Shown in pieces: positions 35,353-45,078 of a stretch of 64,000 bases of DNA. The position numbers were made by a program, and so were the translations under genes. The DNA comes from Prevotellaceae bacterium UBA1746. GTDB lineage: Bacteria > Bacteroidota > Bacteroidia > Bacteroidales > Bacteroidaceae. The notes under the pieces are model-generated. The model saw nothing but the letters and a program-made list of their open reading frames with translations. It made no database searches and was not told where the DNA came from. The stretch spans positions 106,346-170,345 of the forward strand of contig DCHS01000007.1 of the NCBI GenBank assembly GCA_002314875.1, given 5' to 3'. The number at the start of each line of letters is the position of its first letter. Position 1 is the first letter of the stretch.

Positions 35353-36228
35353 ATGTACGACGTAATTTCTGAAATCACAAAACTCACGGAGAAAGACTGC
35401 TACCACCTTGTTGAACGCCACAAGAAGCAGCACACCTACCCTCTCCACAAACACGAAGCGTACGAACTGAACTTCGTAGAAAACTGCTCCAAGAACCGCA
35501 GAATCGTCGGTGACAACATCGAAGAGCTGGGAGCCTATGACCTCGTCCTCATCGGCGGAGGTTTGGAACACATCTGGGAACAGCATGAATGTACCTCCCC
35601 GGACATCCGCGAGATCACCATCCACTTCCCCAAGGATCTGTTTACCTACCCCTTCCTCAACAAGACCCCCATGCAGCCCATTATGGATCTGCTGGAACAC
35701 TCCAATGTCGGCATCGCCTTCGGTATGCAGACCATTATGAAGGTTTACGGTCTGCTGAACGAACTGGTGAACATGGAACCTGGTTTCTACAGCGTGATGA
35801 AATTCATGGAACTCCTCTATGAACTATCCATCAGCAACGACTACCATCTCCTCTCCACCAGCGCCTTTGCCCATGTCGGCGTAAGCACAGACAGCCGCCG
35901 CGTGAAGAAGGTCAAGGAATTCATCGACGGCAATTTCCGCGAGAATATCCGCCTCAACGAACTGGCCACCCTCGCCAACATGACCCCGACAGCTTTCAGC
36001 CGTTTCTTCAAGCTCCGCACTGGCAAGAGCATCTCCGAATATATCATCGATGTACGCCTTGGCCACGCCTCCCGTCTCCTAGCTGACAGCACGAATTCCG
36101 TGGTAGAAATCTGCTACGACTGCGGTTTCAACAATATCTCCAATTTCAACCGTATTTTCAAGAAGAGAAAGGGCTGTACACCCACTGAATTCCGAGAGAA
36201 TTACCACAAAAAACACGTCATAGCATAA
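35353..36228 (+). CDS. AraC family transcriptional regulator
   Basis: A 291-residue regulator. The N-terminal half looks like a cupin sensor (HTYPLHKHEAYELNFVENC, DLVLIGGGLEHIWEQHE). The C-terminal hundred residues hold the two helix-turn-helix motifs of AraC: LNELATLANMTPTAFSRFFK and VVEICYDCGFNNISNFNRIF, with the closing GCTPTEFRENY. It stands between GH2 and operon A, and no hybrid two-component sensor is visible, so it is the likeliest regulator of the mannan genes; the inducer would be a small sugar bound by the N-terminal domain. The shared motif at 36255-36270 and 44906-44921 is a candidate binding site. Confidence 0.88.
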   Translation: MYDVISEITKLTEKDCYHLVERHKKQHTYPLHKHEAYELNFVENCSKNRRIVGDNIEELGAYDLVLIGGGLEHIWEQHECTSPDIREITIHFPKDLFTYPFLNKTPMQPIMDLLEHSNVGIAFGMQTIMKVYGLLNELVNMEPGFYSVMKFMELLYELSISNDYHLLSTSAFAHVGVSTDSRRVKKVKEFIDGNFRENIRLNELATLANMTPTAFSRFFKLRTGKSISEYIIDVRLGHASRLLADSTNSVVEICYDCGFNNISNFNRIFKKRKGCTPTEFRENYHKKHVIA

Positions 36229-36254
36229 GGAAAACGCACGCTGTACTACAAACG

Positions 36255-36298
36255 GGCAAAATAGTGTAAGAATTATTGGAAAATTAGCCCTAATTTTG
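36255..36298 (+). promoter_or_regulatory. Operon A promoter with shared 16-bp motif
   Basis: GGCAAAATAGTGTAAG at 36255-36270 is followed, 20 bases on, by the -7 box TAATTTTG at 36291-36298. There is no TTG at the -33 position; the motif occupies it, as expected for an activator-dependent promoter. The same motif (15 of 16 bases) stands at the same distance in front of susC. The start codon is 26 bases after the -7 box. Confidence 0.7.
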
Positions 36299-36324
36299 CA
36301 CCGAATTTTGCAAACTCTGTAGTC

Positions 36325-37863
36325 ATGAAGCATTTTTCCAGTCTAATACTCTCTGGCCTTGCCGCCCTCAGTGTGCAGGCTATTGAACTCCCCGATATCT
36401 TTACGGACAACATGTTATTACAGCAGAACGCTCAGGCAAAAGTCTGGGGATGGGCTGCTGCGAATAACTATGTCCAGGTCACAACCAGTTGGAACGGCGA
36501 AACCTACACCGTTCAGGTTGGCGAAGACGGTAAGTGGTTATTAGAAGTATCAACACCAGCAGCGGGCTATACTCCATATAGCATTAATTTTAAGGAGTAT
36601 AAGGGTAATCCCACAACGAAGAGCAAGGTGAAGCCCATCGACGAAGTCACCTCCAACGGTGTGCTGATCGGTGAGGTATGGTTCTGCTCTGGACAGTCCA
36701 ATATGGAGATGCCCCTCGGAGGTTTCTGGAACTGTCCCGTTGAAGGTGCCAACGAAACCATTGCCAGCGCAGGAAAGTACACGAAAGCCATCCGCGTTGC
36801 CACCATTCCCCATGACGGTGCAGCAACTCCCCAGCCGAAAGTCGGTGGAAAATGGGAAATCGCCAATACAGAAAATGCAAGCAAGTTCTCCGCCTGCGGA
36901 TACTATTTTGCAACCACACTGAACGACATGCTCGATGTTCCCGTGGGCATCATCAACTGTTCCTGGGGCGGCAGCTGTGTTGAAGGCTGGCTGCCGAAGG
37001 AAATCCTTCTGACCTATCCCGACGGTCTCGTTCCCATGGACGATACCGACTATCATGCCAAGATGATCATGTTCAATGGTATGCTTGCTCCCCTTGCCGG
37101 CTACACCATCAAGGGGTTCCTCTGGAACCAGGGAGAATCGAATGTTGGCAGGGAAAAGGAATACATCGAGCGTTTCTCAACGATGACGAATCTGTGGCGA
37201 AAGATGTGGAACCAGCCTGGCGATGCCCTTCCTATCTACACCGTCGAACTTCCTCCCTTCCGCTACGGAGATCCCGAGGGAACTGCGGCTGCAGATTTCC
37301 GCGCTGCCCAGCACCAGATTGCCCGTCAGTTGGAGCATAGCGGCTGCGTCTGCACCAGCGACCTGTTCTACGACTATGAAATCGATCAGATCCACGGATG
37401 CAAGAAGAAGGAAATCGGCCAGCGCCTTGCCTATCTCGCCCTTACCCGCGACTATAATATTAAAGGAGTGGGCAGCGAGGCTCCCGAATATGAATATATG
37501 ACCGTTGTTGATGCTAGCCAGGATGATCAGGCTGTCATTGCCGGCAGTGCGGTGACCTCCCAGAATCCTGAAGGCTGCAAGAAGATTGTCCACCTCTATT
37601 TCACCAACAGCACAGACGGTTTCGACCGTATGGCCAACATCGAAGGTTTTGAGGTTAAGGGTGAAGACGGCCAGTGGCACCCCGCTGTAGTCTGGGCATC
37701 ATCAGCCTGGCAGAATGTCGAGCGTCAGGGTTGCTACCTCTCCCTCGCCTGTCCCGGTGTCAGCGATCTACGCAATATCCGCTATTGCTACAAGAACTTC
37801 GCCATCGGCAAACTCCACAATATGCGTGGCCTTCCCGTTGTTCCCTTTACCACAGAAAAATAA
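36325..37863 (+). CDS. Sialate-O-acetylesterase-type SGNH esterase (probable acetylmannan esterase)
   Basis: A 512-residue exported esterase; signal peptide 1-19. SGNH/SASA motifs: GEVWFCSGQSNMEMP with Ser125, GIINCSWGGSCVEGWLP, FLWNQGESN, and DQIHGCKKKEIGQRLA with His357. This family removes O-acetyl groups; named for sialate, it is also common in hemicellulose loci. Here, as first gene of operon A before a mannanase and a CE7 esterase, removal of acetyl groups from mannan is more likely than action on sialic acid. The mannanase gene starts 6 bases after its stop. Confidence 0.8.
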   Translation: MKHFSSLILSGLAALSVQAIELPDIFTDNMLLQQNAQAKVWGWAAANNYVQVTTSWNGETYTVQVGEDGKWLLEVSTPAAGYTPYSINFKEYKGNPTTKSKVKPIDEVTSNGVLIGEVWFCSGQSNMEMPLGGFWNCPVEGANETIASAGKYTKAIRVATIPHDGAATPQPKVGGKWEIANTENASKFSACGYYFATTLNDMLDVPVGIINCSWGGSCVEGWLPKEILLTYPDGLVPMDDTDYHAKMIMFNGMLAPLAGYTIKGFLWNQGESNVGREKEYIERFSTMTNLWRKMWNQPGDALPIYTVELPPFRYGDPEGTAAADFRAAQHQIARQLEHSGCVCTSDLFYDYEIDQIHGCKKKEIGQRLAYLALTRDYNIKGVGSEAPEYEYMTVVDASQDDQAVIAGSAVTSQNPEGCKKIVHLYFTNSTDGFDRMANIEGFEVKGEDGQWHPAVVWASSAWQNVERQGCYLSLACPGVSDLRNIRYCYKNFAIGKLHNMRGLPVVPFTTEK

Positions 37864-37869
37864 CTTCCC

Positions 37870-39240
37870 ATGAACATTCTCAAGACTTGTGCAGCCGTGT
37901 TGCTAAGCCTCGTTCCCACTATGTCCTTTGCCCAGAATACCAACGATTTCGTCACCGTGAAGGACGGACACTTCTACCTTGGTGACAAGGAGTATCGCTA
38001 TGTCGGTACCAATCTCTGGTATGGTGCCATCCTTGGCAGCGAAGGTGTGGGCGGCAACCGTGAACGCCTTGTAAAAGAACTCGACGACCTCTGCGCTGTC
38101 GGCATCGACAATGTCCGCGTCCTCATCGGTGGTGACGGCCGTGACGGTATCCCCAGCCATATCGCTCCGAAACTCCAGAGTGAACCTGGGGTCTATGATG
38201 ACAATATTCTGAAAGGCCTCGACTACCTCATGGTGGAACTGGAAAAGCGCAATATGCGCGCTATCCTCTATTTCAACAATGCCTGGGAATGGTCCGGCGG
38301 CTACGGCGCCTATCTGGACTGGGTAGGTTTCAAAGGCGATGTGAAAGGTTCTGACGGTAGCACCAAGCATTTTGACCAGACACCCGTTCCAAGCATTGAC
38401 GGATGGTGGGAATATATGCAGTATGTCGGCAATTTCATCCTGAACGATGAAGCCAAAGCCCTCGCCGCACAGCACGTCCGCAACATGGTGACCCGCGTCA
38501 ACAGCATCAGCGGCCAGCCCTACAAAGACTGCAAGGCCCTAATGGCCTGGGAGATTGCCAACGAACCCCGCTGCTTCGTGAACGACGATCTCCACAAGAG
38601 CAAATTCCTGGAATGGATTGACGAGCAGTCACGATTGATCAAGAGCCTCGATCGCAATCACCTCATTACTACCGGTTCGGAAGGCAGACACGGATGTGAA
38701 GAAAGTATCACCCTTTTCAAAGATATACACACTCTGCCCTGTATCGACTATGCCTGCATCCATATCTGGCCCAACAACTGGGGATGGATTGGCAAATACA
38801 ACCAGAACTACGACAGTGACAAGGGAGTGAAAGCAAGTGGTCCCGATCCCGTAGTGGACAATGTGAAGGTGGCTTGTAAAAATACCCTTGAATATATCGA
38901 CGAAGCCCACGAAGCGTTGGCAGGCTGCGGGCGCCCCATCGTACTCGAAGAGTTCGGTTATCCCCGCGACCGTTTCCTCTTTACCCCTGGTTCAAAGACC
39001 AAAGGCCGCGATGCCTATTACAAGTTTGTCTTCGACATCATCCATGACTCCGGCAAGATTGCAGGCTGCAATTTCTGGGGCTGGGGTGGAAGCGCCAATG
39101 TCAAACATGTCATCTGGGAACGCTGGGACGACTATGTATGCGACCCCGCCCAGGAGGAACAAGGTCTGAACTCCGTTTTCATGGTCGATAAGTCAACCTT
39201 GAAAATTATCAAGAAAGCCACAAAGAAAATCAGAAAATGA
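37870..39240 (+). CDS. GH5 (subfamily 7-like) endo-beta-1,4-mannanase
   Basis: A 456-residue exported enzyme; signal peptide ends MSFAQ near residue 22. The TIM barrel has YVGTNLWYGAIL near the start, VRVLIGGDG, YFNNAWEWSGGYGAYL, acid/base Glu232 in AWEIANEPR, HIWPNNWGW, and nucleophile Glu361 in VLEEFGYPRD. These, especially the YFNNAWEWSGG and EFGYPRD segments, match GH5_7 mannanases. It would cleave mannan main chain in the periplasm or outside. Its last codons overlap the next start (ATGA), coupling translation with the CE7 esterase. Confidence 0.88.
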   Translation: MNILKTCAAVLLSLVPTMSFAQNTNDFVTVKDGHFYLGDKEYRYVGTNLWYGAILGSEGVGGNRERLVKELDDLCAVGIDNVRVLIGGDGRDGIPSHIAPKLQSEPGVYDDNILKGLDYLMVELEKRNMRAILYFNNAWEWSGGYGAYLDWVGFKGDVKGSDGSTKHFDQTPVPSIDGWWEYMQYVGNFILNDEAKALAAQHVRNMVTRVNSISGQPYKDCKALMAWEIANEPRCFVNDDLHKSKFLEWIDEQSRLIKSLDRNHLITTGSEGRHGCEESITLFKDIHTLPCIDYACIHIWPNNWGWIGKYNQNYDSDKGVKASGPDPVVDNVKVACKNTLEYIDEAHEALAGCGRPIVLEEFGYPRDRFLFTPGSKTKGRDAYYKFVFDIIHDSGKIAGCNFWGWGGSANVKHVIWERWDDYVCDPAQEEQGLNSVFMVDKSTLKIIKKATKKIRK

Positions 39241-40574
39241 AAAGAATCATAGCAGGTTTTACCACCTTTATCATCAGTCTCTTCCTGCTGAGTGCCTCTG
39301 CCCAGATCATCGGCAAGAATATCACCGTGACGGTTACCCCCGACCATAAGGACTGGATGTACCAGACCGGCGAGAAGATTGAGTTCACCGTCAGCGTGCT
39401 GAAATCTGGCACCCTCATCGACAACGCTGAGATTACCTACGAGATGGGACCGGAAATGTATCCTACGGAAAAGAAGGACCTCACCTTGAAGACCGGCACC
39501 ACAAAGATCAGCGGGAAGATGAAGAAGCCCGGCTTCTACAAACTCAAAGTCACCGCCCACGTCGATGGCAAGGACTACGAAGCATGGTGCTCCGCTGCGG
39601 TCTCTCCCGAAAAGATTGTTCCGACGGCGCAGTGTCCTGCAGATTTCGATGCATTCTGGAGCAAGGCCATAGAAGAAGCCCGCTGGACCAGCCTCGAACC
39701 CCATTTCGAATTTCTCCCTGAGCGTTCCAATGCTGACGTACTGACCTATCAGGTATCATTCCAGAATGACCGCTGGGGCCGTCGCGTATATGCCATTCTT
39801 AATATTCCCACAAAGGCCGGCAAATACCCCGCCCTCCTGCGTGTTCCCGGAGCTGGCGTCCGCCCCTACGGCGGTGACGAATGGTTTTGCAAGCAAGGTG
39901 CCATCGTCCTTGAAATCGGTATCCACGGCATTCCCGTCATCAATCCCCAGGCCTACTATGACAACCTCTTCACCGCTGCCCTCGCAGACTACTGGTGGAA
40001 TGGTTCCAACGACCGTAACCGCAACTATTACAAACATGTTGTAACGGGTTGCATCCGCTCCATTGACTTTATTGAAGCCTTGGGAAATATCAAGGGACAG
40101 ATTCCCGTTGATGTCGCATGGGACGGCAGGAACCTTGCCGTAACAGGCTCATCACAGGGTGGTTTCCTCACCCTTGCCACAACGGCCCTCGACAAACGTG
40201 TCAGTTGCTATGGCGCCGTCCACGCTGCCCTTTGCGACCATGAAGCCTCCCTGCATCAGGTTGCCTGCGGCTGGCCTCACTATTACTACGACGAGCAGAA
40301 GCAGACCACAAAGGAAAACGTGGATATGAATCTCGTCAACGAGTTACGCTACTACGACGGTGTGAATTTTGCCCGCCGCATAACCGTTCCCGGCTATTAC
40401 AGTTTTGGTTTCAACGATAATGTCGTTCCTCCCACCACCGCTTATGGTACCTACAATGTAGCCGGTGGAGAAAAGACCCTGTCGCCCTACCAGATGACCG
40501 CCCACTTCTGGTATCAGGAACAGTGGGACGAATGGCAGGCTTATCTGCTCCAGCACCTCGGAGTGAAAAAGTAA
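39237..40574 (+). CDS. CE7 acetyl (xylan) esterase family protein
   Basis: A 445-residue exported alpha/beta-hydrolase; signal peptide 1-22. After an Ig-like N-terminal domain of about 100 residues (ITVTVTPDHKDWMYQTGEKIEF) comes the CE7 domain: RVPGAGVRPYGGDEW, GSSQGG with Ser306, GFNDNVVPPTT with Asp394, and AHFWYQEQ with His423. CE7 enzymes deacetylate oligosaccharides. Together with the SGNH esterase of the same operon it would strip acetyl groups from imported or surface-cut mannan oligosaccharides. Start overlaps the mannanase stop by four bases. Confidence 0.87.
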   Translation: MKRIIAGFTTFIISLFLLSASAQIIGKNITVTVTPDHKDWMYQTGEKIEFTVSVLKSGTLIDNAEITYEMGPEMYPTEKKDLTLKTGTTKISGKMKKPGFYKLKVTAHVDGKDYEAWCSAAVSPEKIVPTAQCPADFDAFWSKAIEEARWTSLEPHFEFLPERSNADVLTYQVSFQNDRWGRRVYAILNIPTKAGKYPALLRVPGAGVRPYGGDEWFCKQGAIVLEIGIHGIPVINPQAYYDNLFTAALADYWWNGSNDRNRNYYKHVVTGCIRSIDFIEALGNIKGQIPVDVAWDGRNLAVTGSSQGGFLTLATTALDKRVSCYGAVHAALCDHEASLHQVACGWPHYYYDEQKQTTKENVDMNLVNELRYYDGVNFARRITVPGYYSFGFNDNVVPPTTAYGTYNVAGGEKTLSPYQMTAHFWYQEQWDEWQAYLLQHLGVKK

Positions 40575-40626
40575 CACCCTGAGATTACCTTAATTTCTTC
40601 AATGAGAAAACTCAAAAAAACAATAT

Positions 40627-43158
40627 ATGTACAAACAATCTTTCGGCTACTTTGACGATGTAACCCGCGAGTATGTTATTACAAATCCCGCGACCCCCTT
40701 CCCCTGGATCAACTATCTGGGAAATGAAGATTTCTTTGGCCTTATCAGCAATACCGGTGGTGGCTACAATTTCTATAAAGATGCCAAATTCCGTCGTATT
40801 ACCCGATATCGCTACAATGGTGTACCAATGGACAACGGTGGACGATACTTTTATATCAATGATGAAGGTACCGTTTGGAATCCCGGTTGGAAACCCTGCA
40901 AGACAGCACTTGACCGCTACGAGTGCCGTCACGGTATGAACTATACCCGCATCACGAGTCTCAAGAATGGCCTTGAAGCCAGCGTCCTCTTCTTCGTTCC
41001 CCTCAAGACCTGGGCAGAAGTTCAGAAGCTGACTTTAACCAACAACTCTGATCAAACCAAGCGCCTCCGCGTATTCTCTCTCGCAGAATGGTGCCTTTGG
41101 AACGCTGCTACCGATATGGAGAACTTCCAGCGTAACTGGTCAACCGGCGAAGTTGAAATCGAACCCGCCCTCGAACTCCCCGGCGATAACAAGGCAACGG
41201 TGATTTACCATAAGACGGAATACAAAGAACGCCGTAACCACTATGCTTATTATAGCGTAAATACCGAAGCTGAGGGTTATGATACCGACCGAGAAAGTTT
41301 CATGGGACTTTACAACGACTTCTCAGAACCCCAGACGGTTATGGCAGGTCATCCAAACAACTCCCTCGCCCATGGTTGGAGCCCCATCGCTTCCCACTAT
41401 CTTGAATTCGAACTCAAGCCCGGTGAGAGCCGTGACTTTGTCTTCTTGCTCGGCTACGCTGAAAACGAACAGGACGAAAAGTTCTGCGCTGAGGATATCC
41501 AAAGAAAACGTAGTGGTGAACTCATCACTTCCCAGGACAGCGACGTTACCTTCCTCAACAAGAAGAAGGCCTACGAGACCATTGCCCGCTTCTCCACCGT
41601 TGAGGCCGTTGATGCTGCCTTCGAAGAACTCCGTGCAATGTGGGACAACCTCCTCGATAAGTTCGTGGTAAAGAGCGACGACGAGCGTTTGGACCGTATG
41701 GTGAACATCTGGAACCAGTATCAGTGCATGATTACCTTCTGTTTCAGCCGTTCTGCCTCTTTCTTCGAAAGCGGCGTCGGCCGTGGTATGGGCTTCCGCG
41801 ACAGCAACCAGGACCTTGTTGGTTTCGTTCATCAGGTTCCCAGCCGTGCTCGCGAACGCATCATTGACATTGCCTCTACCCAGTTCCCCGATGGCGGTTG
41901 CTACCACCAGTATCAGCCCCTCACCAAGCGTGGAAACAACGATATCGGCGGCGGCTTCAACGATGACCCCATGTGGCTCATCTTCGGAACTGTGGCTTAT
42001 ATCAAGGAAACCGGCGATTTCTCCATCCTCGACGAAATGGTGCCCTGGGACAACGTTCCCGGCAGCGAAGTTTCCCTGATGGAGCACCTTCGCATCTCTT
42101 TCAACCATGTCGTTGAAAACCTCGGTCCTCACATGTTGCCCCTCATCGGCCGCGCGGACTGGAACGACTGCCTCAACCTCAACTGCTTCTCCTGGGATCC
42201 CAACGAAAGTTTCCAGACCACGGAGAACAAGACTGAAGGCTCAAAGGCAGAATCACTGATGATTGCCGGTCTCTTCGTCTTCTGCGGCAAGCAGTATGTT
42301 GAACTCTGCGAGCAGTTGGGAAAGAAGGAAGAGGCAGCACGTGCCCAGCAGTGCATCGACAATATGGTCGAGGCCGTGAAGAAGCATGGTTGGGATGGAG
42401 AATGGTATCTCCGTGCCTACGACTTCTTTGGTAATAAGATCGGTTCCGACGAGAACGAAGAAGGAAAGATCTTCATTGAAAGCCAGGGCTTCTGCACGAT
42501 GGCCGGTATCGGTCTGGAAGAAGGTATGGTGGACAAGGCCCTCGATTCCTGCAAGAAGTACCTCGACTGCGAACACGGTATGGTGCTCAACAATCCCGCC
42601 TACACCACCTATCATGTAGAAATGGGTGAAATCAGCAGTTATCCCGCCGGTTACAAGGAAAATGCAGGTATCTTCTGCCACAACAATCCCTGGGTTATCA
42701 TCGGTGAAACCGTTGCCGGACGTGGTAACGATGCTTGGGATCACTATACCAAGATTTGTCCCGCATGGATTACTGACCAGCAGCTTCACAAGGTAGAACC
42801 TTATGTATATTGCCAGATGGTAGCTGGTAAGGACGCTGCAAAACCCGGAGAAGGAAAGAATTCCTGGTTGACGGGTACGGCAGCATGGAACTGGTACACC
42901 ATCACCCAGTTCATCCTCGGTGTCCAACCTACCTACGACGGCATCGATGTTGATCCCTGTATCCCTGAAGGATTGAAAGAGTATCATGTTAAGCGTATCC
43001 TCCGCGGTGCCGAATATGATATCACCGTCCTCAATCCCGAGGGCAAGCAGAAGGGTGTTACGCGTCTCTGCGTAGATGGTAATGACACTCCGTTGACCAA
43101 CGGAAAGGCTCGCATTATGCACGCTCCCGGCAAGCACGAAGTCGTTATCACGCTGTAA
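40627..43158 (+). CDS. GH94 phosphorylase (cellobiose phosphorylase-like)
   Basis: An 843-residue cytoplasmic enzyme without signal peptide, the normal length for the family. It begins like cellobiose phosphorylase: FGYFDDVTREYVI, PFPWINYLGNEDFFGLISNTGGGYNFYKDA, RRITRYRYN. The barrel carries SASFFESGVGRGMGFRDSNQD, the acid Asp514 in GRADWNDCLNLN, and TGTAAWNWYTITQFILG. The reaction would be cellobiose plus phosphate to glucose-1-phosphate plus glucose. Its presence in this operon suggests that the locus handles glucomannan, whose breakdown yields cellobiose as well as mannosylglucose. A related disaccharide specificity cannot be excluded. Confidence 0.87.
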   Translation: MYKQSFGYFDDVTREYVITNPATPFPWINYLGNEDFFGLISNTGGGYNFYKDAKFRRITRYRYNGVPMDNGGRYFYINDEGTVWNPGWKPCKTALDRYECRHGMNYTRITSLKNGLEASVLFFVPLKTWAEVQKLTLTNNSDQTKRLRVFSLAEWCLWNAATDMENFQRNWSTGEVEIEPALELPGDNKATVIYHKTEYKERRNHYAYYSVNTEAEGYDTDRESFMGLYNDFSEPQTVMAGHPNNSLAHGWSPIASHYLEFELKPGESRDFVFLLGYAENEQDEKFCAEDIQRKRSGELITSQDSDVTFLNKKKAYETIARFSTVEAVDAAFEELRAMWDNLLDKFVVKSDDERLDRMVNIWNQYQCMITFCFSRSASFFESGVGRGMGFRDSNQDLVGFVHQVPSRARERIIDIASTQFPDGGCYHQYQPLTKRGNNDIGGGFNDDPMWLIFGTVAYIKETGDFSILDEMVPWDNVPGSEVSLMEHLRISFNHVVENLGPHMLPLIGRADWNDCLNLNCFSWDPNESFQTTENKTEGSKAESLMIAGLFVFCGKQYVELCEQLGKKEEAARAQQCIDNMVEAVKKHGWDGEWYLRAYDFFGNKIGSDENEEGKIFIESQGFCTMAGIGLEEGMVDKALDSCKKYLDCEHGMVLNNPAYTTYHVEMGEISSYPAGYKENAGIFCHNNPWVIIGETVAGRGNDAWDHYTKICPAWITDQQLHKVEPYVYCQMVAGKDAAKPGEGKNSWLTGTAAWNWYTITQFILGVQPTYDGIDVDPCIPEGLKEYHVKRILRGAEYDITVLNPEGKQKGVTRLCVDGNDTPLTNGKARIMHAPGKHEVVITL

Positions 43159-43202
43159 GATAGAAGTCTTTCTAGTTAAAAAATAAAAGATAAAACATAA
43201 TC

Positions 43203-44735
43203 ATGAAAAGATTCCTCTTGTTCTTTGCAACTCTCCTCACCGGCTTAATGTTCTATGCCTGTGGCGGGGACGAAATTGAAGAACCCACAACCCCTCCCAG
43301 CATCTCCGTTAGTACGATAAACTTTACGAACGAAGGTGGCTCACAACGATTCAGCGTTTCCGGCGCAGAATCCGTTTCCCTACCCTCCAGCAGTTCATGG
43401 TACACCTTTGACTTCGTCAGTGCTATGAATGGTACGACCTACATCAAGGTAACCGTACAACCCAATGAAACATACGAAGTTCGCACGGCAACCGTTACGA
43501 TTGTTGCTGACGGCACGAACCTTCAACTGACGGTTAACCAGGAAGCATCTCCCATGCCCGTACAGGATACTGATGCCTTCAAGATGGGCCAGGCAAGCGG
43601 TCTCGGTTGGAACCTCGGAAATAACATGGACGGTGTAAATACCTGGAGTTACAACGGCAAGGTTGTAGCAGAAGAGACAGCATGGGGTAATGCCGCAGCT
43701 ACTGAAGAAACCTTCAAGGGCTTGGCTGCAAAGGGTATCAAGTGCGTCCGTATCCCTGTAACTTGGGAAGGCCATGTCGGTGATGCTCCCGACTACACCA
43801 TTGACGACAAGTGGTTAGGCCGCGTCGCAGAACTCGTTGGATGGGCGAAGGCTAATGGTTTGAAAGCCATGATCAACATCCACCACGACGAAGGTGCCGG
43901 TGCTGGTCATTACGGTTTCCTCGATATCAAGACTGCAGCTTACGACAAGGCTACCAACGATGCTGTCAAGGCTCGCCTCAAAGCCATGTGGATCCAGATT
44001 GCCGAGAAGTTCAAGAACGAAGGCGACTACCTGATCTTCGAATCCATGAACGAGGTTCAGGACGGTGGCTGGGGTTGGACAAATGGTGCCAACGGTAACC
44101 TCGGTGACGGTGGCAAGCAGTATGCTACCCTCAACGAATGGCAGCAGGTATTCGTTGACGCTGTCCGTAGCACCGGTGGTGAAAACGCCAAGCGCTGGCT
44201 TGCTGTTGTCGGCTATGCCCAAAGTCCCGATCTCACCATGAAGGAACTCGTTCTTCCTTCCGATCCCACTCCCAACCGTCTGATGGTGGGTGTACACTGC
44301 TATGAGCCCTTTGAATATTGTACCAACGCTACCATCAACCAATGGGGCCACACCAGTACCGTTGCTTCAACGAAAAACGGCGAAAAGACCATTTCCACCC
44401 TTATCGAAAACCTGAAGAAGAAATATGTCGAGCAGAACATTCCCGTTTATGTCGGCGAAATGGGTTCTGTGAACCGTGAAGCCGAGAAAGACCGTAAGTT
44501 CCAGCAGTATTACATGGAATATTTTGCCCGCTGCTGCTACCTCAACGGTATCGCTTGCTACATCTGGGATAATGGTGTGAAGAATAAGTACGGCCAGGAG
44601 TGCTTCGGATATATTGACCACGGTACCGGCGAATACATCGGCTATGCTCAGAGTATCATCGAAGCCATGGTAAAGGCAACTACCTCTACCGACGAAAACT
44701 ACAACCTCGAAAGCATCTATGCAACAGCACCGTAA
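43203..44735 (+). CDS. GH5 endo-beta-glucanase/mannanase lipoprotein with BACON-like domain
   Basis: A 510-residue lipoprotein with lipobox FYAC (Cys20). Residues about 33-115 look like a BACON domain (ISVSTINFTNEGGSQRFSV, ATVTIVADGTNLQLTVNQ), a spacer holding enzymes off the membrane. The GH5 barrel begins GLGWNLGNNMDG, has INIHHDEG, acid/base Glu284 in FESMNEVQDG and nucleophile Glu419 in VGEMGSVNR. The pattern is that of endoglucanase-type GH5 (subfamily 4 or 2-like), so it may cut the glucan-containing parts of glucomannan at the cell surface. Last gene of operon A. Confidence 0.82.
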   Translation: MKRFLLFFATLLTGLMFYACGGDEIEEPTTPPSISVSTINFTNEGGSQRFSVSGAESVSLPSSSSWYTFDFVSAMNGTTYIKVTVQPNETYEVRTATVTIVADGTNLQLTVNQEASPMPVQDTDAFKMGQASGLGWNLGNNMDGVNTWSYNGKVVAEETAWGNAAATEETFKGLAAKGIKCVRIPVTWEGHVGDAPDYTIDDKWLGRVAELVGWAKANGLKAMINIHHDEGAGAGHYGFLDIKTAAYDKATNDAVKARLKAMWIQIAEKFKNEGDYLIFESMNEVQDGGWGWTNGANGNLGDGGKQYATLNEWQQVFVDAVRSTGGENAKRWLAVVGYAQSPDLTMKELVLPSDPTPNRLMVGVHCYEPFEYCTNATINQWGHTSTVASTKNGEKTISTLIENLKKKYVEQNIPVYVGEMGSVNREAEKDRKFQQYYMEYFARCCYLNGIACYIWDNGVKNKYGQECFGYIDHGTGEYIGYAQSIIEAMVKATTSTDENYNLESIYATAP

Positions 44736-44753
44736 TGCTTTGAAATATACATT

Positions 44754-44791
44754 AAAAGGCAAGGTCATCATCAGGCCTTGCCTTTCTTTTT
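44754..44791 (+). terminator. Terminator of operon A
   Basis: AAAGGCAAGG pairs with CCTTGCCTTT (44776-44785) around an 11-base loop, followed by CTTTTT. The remaining gap to susC holds the operon B promoter and otherwise nothing that I recognise. Confidence 0.85.
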
Positions 44792-44905
44792 GCCCCAAAG
44801 ATACTGGAAGGGCAAGACAAATGGAGCAAAAAAACATAGATAATGCTAAAAAACGCAAAGCAAAAATCGAGAATAATATCAAAAAGTAATAAAGTATAAA
44901 AAGTA

Positions 44906-44949
44906 GGCAAAAAAGTGTAAGGTTCATTTTGCAAATAAATGTATCTTTG
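44906..44949 (+). promoter_or_regulatory. Operon B (susCD) promoter with shared 16-bp motif
   Basis: GGCAAAAAAGTGTAAG at 44906-44921, then 20 bases, then TATCTTTG at 44942-44949. Motif and spacing are the same as at 36255-36298, and the bases after the -7 box (GCACC-GAATT) are also alike. The leader to the susC start is about 130 bases long. Confidence 0.72.
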
Positions 44950-45078
44950 CACCCGAATTACTATGTACACCATGCAAAACACGGTTTTATCTATGGGAAA
45001 AACGATAGAGAAACCGTAAAAAACACAAAGTACACAATAAATCATCACATATAATTAACAAACTTAAATCTCAGTGGT

